64,000 nucleotides of DNA, taken from contig NZ_LVEN01000002.1 in assembly GCF_001686925.1 (NCBI RefSeq), positions 248,001 through 312,000 of the forward strand, given 5' to 3'. Under the pieces are notes generated by a model, which saw only the letters and a program-made list of their open reading frames with translations, had not been told where the DNA came from and searched no databases. Source of the DNA: Flavobacterium piscis (GTDB lineage: Bacteria; Bacteroidota; Bacteroidia; Flavobacteriales; Flavobacteriaceae). This document shows, piece after piece, positions 57,742 through 64,000 of the stretch (position 1 is the first letter of the stretch; each line of letters opens with the position of its first letter). Both the position numbers and the translations under genes were made by a program.

Positions 57742-59031
57742 CTATCCCAAAAACGCCTTCAATTCCTCATAAGTCTTAATCTTAACACTAACTTTATCCT
57801 CATTAATAACACTTTCAATTTGTTCTGGAATTGGAAGTGTAATTCCCAAAGCAGGTTCAACAACATCTAAAAACTTAATAGGATGCGCCGTTTCTAAGAA
57901 AACACCAATCGCATTCTCGTGTTTTTGTAATTCTTTTTTCAAACCTAAATATCCAACAGCGCCGTGAGGTTCTGCGATGTAACCATCAACTTTATAAATG
58001 TTTTTTAAAGCTTCAAGTGTTTCTTCATCCGTATAACTGTAGGATGAGAAATCTTTTTCGAAAGCTTTTAAATCGTTGTTGTATAATTCCTGAATTCTAA
58101 TAAAGTTACTTGGGTTTCCAACATCCATAGCGTTTGAGATTGTCGCTTTAGAAGGTTTTGGTTCGTATTTTCCATTTTCTAAAAATCTTGGCACCGTATC
58201 ATTTACGTTTGTAGACGCTACAAAATGCTCAATTGGCAAACCTAATTTTTTTGCCATAATTCCGGCGCAGATGTTCCCGAAATTTCCGCTTGGGCAAGAG
58301 AAAACTAACGGTTTGTTTTGGCTTTTCAAAGCTTTATAAGCAAAGAAGAAATAGAACATTTGGGGCAGCCAGCGCGCAATATTGATAGAATTTGCCGAAG
58401 TCAGGTTTTTATGCGCTAAAGTTTCATCTAAAAATGCTTTTTTCACCATATCCTGACAATCATCAAAAACGCCATCTACTTCAAGCGCTTTAATATTTTT
58501 TCCTAAAGTTGTCAATTGTTTTTCCTGAATGTCGCTCACTTTTCCTGACGGATATAAAATCACAACATCAACACCGTCAACGCCAAGAAATCCGCTTGCA
58601 ACAGCTCCTCCAGTATCTCCGGAAGTAGCTACTAAAACTGTATTTTTACTGTCTTTTTTGTCTTTATTAAAATACGCCAGACAACGTGACATAAATCTTG
58701 CGCCAACGTCTTTAAAAGCCATTGTTGGTCCGTGGAATAACTCTAACGAATAAATGCCTTTTTCAACTTCTACAATCGGAAAATCAAAAGATAAAGTGTC
58801 TTTTATGATTTCTCTTAAATTGTCCTCAGGAATTTCATCGCCCACAAATTGCTGAATCACATCAAAAGCAATATCGTTATGACTCAAATTTTCGATTACA
58901 TTAAAAAATGCAGGATTTAATGGCGTAATAGTTTGAGGAAAATATAATCCTTTATCACTCGCTAGTCCTTGTATCACGGCTTCTTTAAAAGAAACTTCCG
59001 GTGCATTATGGTTTAAACTATAGTATTTCAT
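57742..59031 (-). CDS. thrC: Threonine synthase
   Basis: A 429-residue fold-type II PLP enzyme that converts O-phosphohomoserine to threonine. The Schiff-base lysine lies in GPTMAFKDVGARFMSRCL and the phosphate loop in TSGDTGGAVASGFLG, with FSCPSGNFGNICAGIMAK as the ring-site segment. Length matches the short threonine synthases that begin MKYYSLNHNAPEVSF. It is the last gene of a thrA-thrB-thrC order, but 441 bases of repeat-rich spacer separate it from thrB, so it may be partly independent of the operon leader. Confidence 0.96.
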   Translation of the reverse strand: MKYYSLNHNAPEVSFKEAVIQGLASDKGLYFPQTITPLNPAFFNVIENLSHNDIAFDVIQQFVGDEIPEDNLREIIKDTLSFDFPIVEVEKGIYSLELFHGPTMAFKDVGARFMSRCLAYFNKDKKDSKNTVLVATSGDTGGAVASGFLGVDGVDVVILYPSGKVSDIQEKQLTTLGKNIKALEVDGVFDDCQDMVKKAFLDETLAHKNLTSANSINIARWLPQMFYFFFAYKALKSQNKPLVFSCPSGNFGNICAGIMAKKLGLPIEHFVASTNVNDTVPRFLENGKYEPKPSKATISNAMDVGNPSNFIRIQELYNNDLKAFEKDFSSYSYTDEETLEALKNIYKVDGYIAEPHGAVGYLGLKKELQKHENAIGVFLETAHPIKFLDVVEPALGITLPIPEQIESVINEDKVSVKIKTYEELKAFLG

Positions 59032-59472
59032 GGTTTAATTTTAGATTTTAGATTTTGGATTTTAAATTTTAGAAAAAAGAGAATAGAGTATAGAGAATAG
59101 GCTTTTCTGTAATCAATTTTCAATTTTTAAATTCCAAATTCCGTTGGTTGTTTTTATTTAACCGCAAAGTTCGCAAGGAATTGGTTTCTTTTGAAAACGC
59201 AGAGTTCGCAAAGCTGTGTGGTACTGTTTTTTAATTTTAATAATTATTATTCAGCTTTTTTGTCATTTCGTCCGGAGGGAGAAATCGCACTAGAAACTCC
59301 GCACAGAAATTCGCCAATCTTTGTCGATTTACGAGTGTGATTTCTCCCTTCGGTCGAAATGACAAACTATATGTGTTATACTTTGTGTCCTACTTTGCGG
59401 GACTTCGACTTCGCTCAGTCTGACAAACGTGACGCAAAATTTTTAATTTTTAATTATAAATTTTTAATTCTT
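59032..59472. repeat. REP-like repeats inside the thr operon (thrB-thrC spacer)
   Basis: A 441-base spacer with three repeat types. Inverted arms at 59261-59290 and 59335-59364 (TGTCATTTCG core, GGGAGAAATC) match at 27 of 30. A single TGTCAGxCTGAGCGAAG-type arm lies at 59403-59425, as in the pair at 48092-48159. GCAAAGTTCGCAAGG phrases lie near 59163-59215. No gene is visible. Confidence 0.85.
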
Positions 59473-60408
59473 TCAAAGAATCCTAACTCCATCAGGATTA
59501 ATTTTCGAAACGTGAATTTCATACGGCAAATTCATTTTTTCGTAAACATCGCTCATCGCTTTGGCAATTTGGTCGGCGGTATTTTTTCCTCTGCTTAAAG
59601 CAAAAATCGACGGACCTGAACCTGAAATTCCCGAACCTAAAGCACCGTTTTCAAGAGCCGTTTGTTTGATTAAATCAAAACCCGGAATCAAAACGCTTCT
59701 TAAAGGTTCAACGATTTCGTCATGAAGTGATCTTCCAATCAAATCGTAATCTTTGGTGTATAAACCGGCAATTAATCCGCCCACATTTCCCCATTGCATA
59801 ATCGCGCTTTTCAGGGAAACGGTTTGTTTCAATACCGAACGCGCATCAGATGTTTTCAACTCAATTTGAGGATGAACCACAGTTGCGTACAATTCTTCCG
59901 GACTATCAATTCTGATAATATCAAGCGGTGCATAACTTCTTACCAACGTAAAACCGCCTAAAAGGGCAGGGGCAACGTTGTCTGCATGCGCATTTCCGCT
60001 GGCTAATTTCTCGCCCTGCATGGCAAACTGCACCAAATCTTTACGGGAATAAGGTTTGCCTAATAATTCATTAATGCCGAAAACCGCTCCGGCAGAACTT
60101 GCAGCGCTGCTTCCAATTCCGCTTCCGGCTTTGATATTTTTATAAATTTCAATTTCGAATCCAAAAGTTATCGGTTCAAAATCTCTTTCATACGCTTCTA
60201 ACATGGCGATAGCCGCAACTCCCGAAACATTTTTTTCGGTTTCCATAGGCAAATCGGCACCCACAATTTTGGTGATGCGAACTCCTTTTTCTTCTGTTTT
60301 TCGAACAATCATTTCATCACCCGCATTGTCTAAGCAAAGTCCCAATACGTCAAATCCGCACGAAAGATTCGCGATAGTTGCCGGGCAAAATAGTTTTATT
60401 TCTTTCAT
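59473..60408 (-). CDS. thrB: Homoserine kinase
   Basis: A 311-residue GHMP-family kinase that phosphorylates homoserine. The ATP motif is IKAGSGIGSSAASSAGAVFG, near residue 90. NLSCGFDVLGLCLDN at the N-terminus and GAGLGSGISGSGPSIF-like ending (ALGSGISGSGPSIFALS) are family features. The ATG at 60408 (MKEIKLFCPATIA) is chosen; nine extra residues would come from a GTG inside the upstream repeat. It lies between thrA and thrC. Followed by a long repeat-rich spacer. Confidence 0.95.
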   Translation of the reverse strand: MKEIKLFCPATIANLSCGFDVLGLCLDNAGDEMIVRKTEEKGVRITKIVGADLPMETEKNVSGVAAIAMLEAYERDFEPITFGFEIEIYKNIKAGSGIGSSAASSAGAVFGINELLGKPYSRKDLVQFAMQGEKLASGNAHADNVAPALLGGFTLVRSYAPLDIIRIDSPEELYATVVHPQIELKTSDARSVLKQTVSLKSAIMQWGNVGGLIAGLYTKDYDLIGRSLHDEIVEPLRSVLIPGFDLIKQTALENGALGSGISGSGPSIFALSRGKNTADQIAKAMSDVYEKMNLPYEIHVSKINPDGVRIL

Positions 60409-60478
60409 TTCTGGTTGGTTTTGCCACGAAGGCACAAAGTCACAAAGTTTTTTTAGCTTTTGTGTTTTTTGCCGCGAA

Positions 60479-60554
60479 GGCGCTAAGACACAAAGTTTTT
60501 TTATTTTTTAAGACACAAAGTTTAGAAAACTTAAAAACTTTGTGTCTTAGCGCC
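60479..60554. repeat. Inverted repeat in the thrA-thrB spacer
   Basis: Arms 60479-60500 and 60533-60554 are perfect 22-bp complements (CGCTAAGACACAAAG core). The pairing continues outward with two mismatches up to the thrA stop. The core has the same GCxAAG style as the repeats at 49.6 and 51.7 kb. A related CACAAAGTCACAAAG array starts the spacer (60433-60450). Confidence 0.85.
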
Positions 60555-60561
60555 TTAGTGG

Positions 60562-63009
60562 CTAATTATTCCCTATTCTAATAACGTCGGCAAAAATTCC
60601 TGATGCTGTAACCGCTGCTCCCGCTCCGGCGCCTTTGATCAATAACGGCTGATCTACGTAACGATCTGTGTAGAACAATACGATATTGTCTTTTCCTTCT
60701 AAATTATAGAAAGGATGATCTTTAGCGATGAATTGCAGGCCAACGCTGGCTTTTCCGTTTTCGAATTGTGCTACATATTTCAATCTAGAATCTTTGGCTA
60801 ATGCTTCTTCATAGATTTTCTCAAAATGAGGCGCATGTTTGGTTAACGAAGCAAAAAAGTCTTCGTTGTTTGTTGTGTCCAAACATTCGGCTGGTAAGAA
60901 TGATTCGTTGGCGATGGCATCAATATCCATTTCGTACCCGCTTTCGCGAATAAGAATCAGGATTTTACGGGCAACGTCAATTCCGCTTAGGTCGATTTTC
61001 GGGTCCGGTTCTGTAAAACCTTGTACTCCGGCTTCTTTTACAACATCGTGAAAAGAATTGTTCTTATCAAAATTATTGAAAATAAAGTTCAAACTTCCAG
61101 ACAAAACCGCCTGAATTTTGTGCACTTTATCGCCAGATGCAATTAAGTTTTTCACAGTGTCGATAATTGGTAATCCTGCACCAACATTGGTTTCAAACAA
61201 AAATGGAGCATTGTACTGACGTGATAAACTTTTCAGTTTTTTGTAATTATCGTAAGCAGATGAACAGGCAATTTTATTACAAGTTACAACGGCAATACTT
61301 TCTTTTAAGAATTTTTCGTAAGTTTCAGAAACGCTTGCATTTGCTGTAATATCCACAAAAATACTGTTACGTAAATTCAGTTCTTTGGCGCGTGCGATAA
61401 ATTCTGTCGGAATTGCATGTTCGCCTTTTTCTAATGCCGATTTCCAGTCTTTTAGAGAAATTCCGTCTTCATCAAAAAGCATTTTTCTGGAATTTGATAA
61501 AGCAATTACACGAACATTAATTTTAAGGTTTTCTTTTAAAAACTTTCTTTGATTGTGAATTTGCTCGATGAATTTTTCACCTACATTTCCAACTCCCATT
61601 ACAAATAAATTCAGCTGTTTGGTATTCTCTTCAAAGAAGTTTTCGTGTAATGTATTCAACGCTTTTTTAACATCTCTTTCGTTGATTACAGTCGAGATAT
61701 TACGTTCAGATGCACCTTGCGCAATCGCACGAATGTTTACGTTGTTTTTACCTAAAGTACTAAACATTCTACCGCTCAAACCCTGGTGATTCTTCATGTT
61801 TTCTCCAACCAAAGCAATAATGCAAAGATCTTTCTCTACAATGGCAGGATCAATTTTATTTTGAAGAATTTCTACTTCAAAAGCTTTATTGATCGCAGCT
61901 TCGGCATTTTCAGCATCCGAATTTAAAATTCCGATACAAATTGAATGCTCAGAAGAAGCCTGAGTAATAAAAATAACATTGATTTTTTCCTGAGACAATA
62001 CTTCAAACAAACGTTTTGATGAACCCGAAACTCCAATCATTCCAGGGCCTTCCAGTGTTACAAGAGAAATATTATCAATATGGCTGATTCCTTTTACAAC
62101 AGTATCTTTTGATGAAACCTGATTAGAAATTAAAGTTCCTACAGCTTCCGGCTCAAAAGTATTTTTGATTAGAATGGGAATATTTTTTCTTAAAACAGGC
62201 TGAATCGTTGGCGGATACAACACTTTGGCACCAAAATGCGATAATTCCATCGCTTCCTGATAAGAGATATTTGCAATTGGCTGTGCTTGTTTAACGATTT
62301 TAGGGTTTGCAGTAAACATTCCGTTTACATCAGTCCAGATTTCTAATTGTGATGCGTTAAGTGCTCCGGCAACTATGGCCGCAGTATAATCAGAACCTCC
62401 ACGACCTAAAGTTGTAGTGATTCCGTCAGATGTCTGAGCTATAAATCCTGGCAAAATATTGATTTGAGATTGATTTCCGCCAAAATATTCCTGAATCAAT
62501 TGGTTCGAAACTTCAAAATTTACAAAAGCTTTACCAAAGTTATTATTGGTTTTAATCAGTTCACGGCTGTCTTTGTAAACCACATCTTTATCAATTTGCT
62601 GATAAGCCTGAGCGATAATGTAAGACGAAAGTAATTCTCCAAAACTTAAAATAGTATCGGCAGTTCTTGGAGATAATTCGCCCAATAAAAAACAGCCATC
62701 TAATAAAGTTTCAAGATGATTGATGATTCTTTTTAAGTGACTTAATAAACTGCTTTGTTCGCTTACCGGAATAAGATCTTTTAAGGTATCAAGGTGTTTT
62801 TTCTCGATTTCTGCAACAATATTTCTAAAGCTTTCGTCGTTTGCTGCTGCTTTTGCTGCCGCTGACTGCAATAAATCCGTCACTTTGCTTAAAGCTGAAA
62901 CAACAACTACTAGTTTATCTTGTTTAGAATTCTGGTTTATAATTTCGAGAACGAGTTTTATATTTTGAGCATTGGCAACCGAAGTTCCGCCAAATTTTAA
63001 TACTTTCAT
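60562..63009 (-). CDS. thrA: Bifunctional aspartokinase / homoserine dehydrogenase
   Basis: An 815-residue enzyme doing the first and third steps from aspartate toward threonine and methionine. The N-terminal kinase begins MKVLKFGGTSVANAQNI and has GRGGSDYTAAIVAGAL. Two ACT regulatory domains (about 310-450) follow, with VTLEGPGMIGVSGSSKRLF, and the C-terminal dehydrogenase has the NAD motif FVMGVGNVGEKFIEQI and SGSLNFIF. The architecture equals E. coli ThrA/MetL. Threonine feedback on the ACT domains is expected from the family. Transcription is probably controlled by the leader peptide upstream. Confidence 0.97.
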   Translation of the reverse strand: MKVLKFGGTSVANAQNIKLVLEIINQNSKQDKLVVVVSALSKVTDLLQSAAAKAAANDESFRNIVAEIEKKHLDTLKDLIPVSEQSSLLSHLKRIINHLETLLDGCFLLGELSPRTADTILSFGELLSSYIIAQAYQQIDKDVVYKDSRELIKTNNNFGKAFVNFEVSNQLIQEYFGGNQSQINILPGFIAQTSDGITTTLGRGGSDYTAAIVAGALNASQLEIWTDVNGMFTANPKIVKQAQPIANISYQEAMELSHFGAKVLYPPTIQPVLRKNIPILIKNTFEPEAVGTLISNQVSSKDTVVKGISHIDNISLVTLEGPGMIGVSGSSKRLFEVLSQEKINVIFITQASSEHSICIGILNSDAENAEAAINKAFEVEILQNKIDPAIVEKDLCIIALVGENMKNHQGLSGRMFSTLGKNNVNIRAIAQGASERNISTVINERDVKKALNTLHENFFEENTKQLNLFVMGVGNVGEKFIEQIHNQRKFLKENLKINVRVIALSNSRKMLFDEDGISLKDWKSALEKGEHAIPTEFIARAKELNLRNSIFVDITANASVSETYEKFLKESIAVVTCNKIACSSAYDNYKKLKSLSRQYNAPFLFETNVGAGLPIIDTVKNLIASGDKVHKIQAVLSGSLNFIFNNFDKNNSFHDVVKEAGVQGFTEPDPKIDLSGIDVARKILILIRESGYEMDIDAIANESFLPAECLDTTNNEDFFASLTKHAPHFEKIYEEALAKDSRLKYVAQFENGKASVGLQFIAKDHPFYNLEGKDNIVLFYTDRYVDQPLLIKGAGAGAAVTASGIFADVIRIGNN

Positions 63010-63149
63010 TTTGATGTTTTTTAATAAGGTGCAAAGATTTTGAGTAACAAAGGTTCAAAGATTATCAACTGTGAACTGAAACTAAAAACTGCGACTATTT
63101 TTTTCTTTGTAAATGTTTTTTATGTACCCATCGTCTTTCTCCTTTCAGG

Positions 63150-63203
63150 AAAAAAGTATAGATAACCAAGGATTATATGTAAAATGTATACCCCTAAGGG
63201 GTA
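63150..63203 (-). promoter_or_regulatory. Candidate attenuator stems before thrA
   Basis: Directly behind the leader peptide's threonine codons, TACCCC-TTA-GGGGTA (63203-63189) can fold with the peptide's stop codon in the loop. Further down, GTATA (63156-63160) can pair with TATAC (63187-63191), followed on the minus strand by T6 (63155-63150). The second stem is weak and the pairing of the first with CCGGGGTTG within the peptide gene offers an alternative. This is compatible with ribosome-controlled termination but not proven. Confidence 0.45.
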
Positions 63204-63295
63204 GTAGTAGTTGTAGTAGAAATTGTAGTAGCAGCAATTGCAACCCCGGTTAGAGTTGTCATTGTAGATTGATATTTTGTGCTGTTACTTTTCAT
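63194..63295 (-). CDS. thrL: Threonine-rich thr operon leader peptide
   Basis: ATG at 63295 opens 33 codons ending in TAG (63196-63194). It begins MKSNSTKYQSTMTTLTGVAI and ends AATTISTTTTTTP, so 8 of the last 11 residues are Thr and one is Ile. This is the logic of E. coli ThrL ([21 protein letters not shown] is a similar style of product). A -7 box TACTTTTG (63313-63306) starts transcription about six bases before the ATG. The peptide lies 184 bases upstream of thrA. A ribosome that stalls at the threonine codons under starvation would change folding of the downstream RNA. Confidence 0.75.
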   Translation of the reverse strand: MKSNSTKYQSTMTTLTGVAIAATTISTTTTTTP

Positions 63296-63305
63296 TTTGA
63301 TTTTT

Positions 63306-63313
63306 CAAAAGTA
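63306..63313 (-). promoter_or_regulatory. -7 promoter box of the thr operon (TACTTTTG)
   Basis: Exact TAnnTTTG match on the minus strand, so that the leader peptide is at the very start of the transcript. Confidence 0.6.
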
Positions 63314-63726
63314 CAGTTTTTTATAAAAGTTAAAAAACTGAAAAACCTTTTTACGAATATTTCAATAATTCAAATGTAAGGATTTTAATATTGAGAAATT
63401 GTTAAAATTAAAACTGTAAATATGGCTTATTCATATATTTAACGCTTTTTTTATTAAGGTTTTAAAAAAATAAAGTATTGATATTATTAAAAAACAGCTA
63501 AAAAACAAACGATTTTATCCTATATATTAAGTAGGGAATGTTTTTTTATATTTTAGATACATCTGAAATTGAATTTTTTTCAAACCAAGAACTGATTTTG
63601 GTACGATAAAGATTATGAAATAAATAAAGCAAAGAAGGCGAGATGCTATAAAATTTAATTATTATGAACAAATGTTGCTTTTTAATATTGATTTGCTGAA
63701 TTTTGATGTCTTAAAATACAAACAAC
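63314..63726. other. Divergent spacer between thr promoter and hutH
   Basis: About 410 AT-rich bases. No gene of note; an 11-codon ATG frame at 63664-63699 (MNKCCFLILIC) looks accidental. A TTGATTTG near-match to the -7 box (around 63687-63694) might serve hutH. Confidence 0.35.
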
Positions 63727-64000
63727 ATGAGAGAAATCCATTATATAAGTACTGAAATCTTAACCTTAGAAGCTTTACAGGAAATCATAGTGAATCAAAA
63801 AGCACTTGAATTATCAGAGGAAGCGAAAGTAAATATTCAGAAGTGTCGTGATTATTTAGATAAAAAAATGGCTTCGCATTCTGAACCTATTTACGGTATC
63901 AATACAGGTTTTGGATCGTTATGTAATGTGAAAATCTCGAATGAAAATTTATCCAAACTTCAGGAAAACCTGGTAAAGTCCCACGCATGCGGAACCGGAG
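63727..64000 (+). CDS. hutH: Histidine ammonia-lyase, partial (N-terminus)
   Basis: The first 91 residues of an aromatic amino acid lyase family protein, cut by the window end. MREIHYISTEILTLEALQEI opens it and IYGINTGFGSLCNVKIS is the conserved loop containing the catalytic tyrosine (Y-G-I/V-N-T-G-F-G), followed by LQENLVKSHACGTG. The enzyme removes ammonia from histidine to give urocanate through an MIO cofactor, which would be formed further downstream. A related tyrosine lyase is possible, since the selectivity loop has HIS-type SHACG here, which favours histidine. Confidence 0.9.
   Translation, partial: MREIHYISTEILTLEALQEIIVNQKALELSEEAKVNIQKCRDYLDKKMASHSEPIYGINTGFGSLCNVKISNENLSKLQENLVKSHACGTG

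Noticed and set aside
48022..60554. CRISPR array from the repeated GCAAAG-type sequences
   Set aside because: The repeats are palindromic, unevenly spaced and lie singly in separate intergenic regions; no regular spacers and no cas genes are seen.
63664..63699. Eleven-codon frame before hutH
   Set aside because: No promoter, terminator or amino-acid bias; too short to separate from chance.
1..64000. tRNA, rRNA and large prophage regions
   Set aside because: No cloverleaf-like or rRNA-like sequence and no phage structural genes were recognised; a covariance-model scan could not be run.

Overview
The window looks like a piece of chromosome from a Flavobacterium-type member of the Bacteroidota. 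The basis is low G+C, AT-rich spacers, repeated promoter boxes of the form TAnnTTTG (the Bacteroidota -7 element), secreted proteins with type IX-secretion-like tails, a fused cbb3 oxidase subunit I/II, and DUF5606 and DoxX genes typical of this family. No rRNA, tRNA or CRISPR array was seen.

Layout. 1-9.7 kb: end of a lipopolysaccharide glycosyltransferase pair, dapD, a PAS protein, a membrane sulfatase, ruvX, mqo and a FUSC transporter. 9.8-11.9 kb: def, a DUF5606 gene, mazG. 11.9-22.9 kb: a microaerobic respiration block, with an FNR-like regulator divergent from ccoI, then ccoS-ccoNO-ccoQ-ccoP-ccoG-fixH-safE, closed by hemN on the other strand. 22.9-30.5 kb: small membrane proteins, DoxX, an acyl-CoA carboxylase beta subunit, lpxD, msrB, and prfB with a programmed frameshift. 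31-39 kb: threonine aldolase, adhE, ybaB, an S9 peptidase, a cysteine-synthase-like enzyme. 39.5-42.5 kb: two tandem LamG proteins, a small lipoprotein and a 25-residue membrane peptide missed by size cut-offs. 42.5-49.5 kb: yebC, S41 protease, gcvT, nnrD, and a HipA-like kinase/DUF3037 pair. 49.8-57.7 kb: accessory region with a pectate lyase, a Crp-like regulator, HutD/Ves, GNAT, a run of unknown small genes, an IS3-family element and a truncated lipoprotein. 57.7-63.3 kb: thrA-thrB-thrC behind a threonine-rich leader peptide. The window ends inside hutH.

The best observations are these. (1) Three promoters (ccoI, the cco operon, hemN) each carry an ATGAY-N4-ATCAT palindrome whose centre lies exactly 36.5 bases upstream of the last G of the -7 box, which predicts an FNR-like regulon activated from about -41. 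(2) An undersized 33-residue leader peptide with a threonine run precedes thrA, predicting attenuation. (3) A 25-residue membrane peptide gene has its own -7 box and intrinsic terminator, and resembles the N-terminus of the neighbouring lipoprotein. (4) REP-like inverted repeats fill many spacers from 46.8 to 60.6 kb, including two inside the thr operon.
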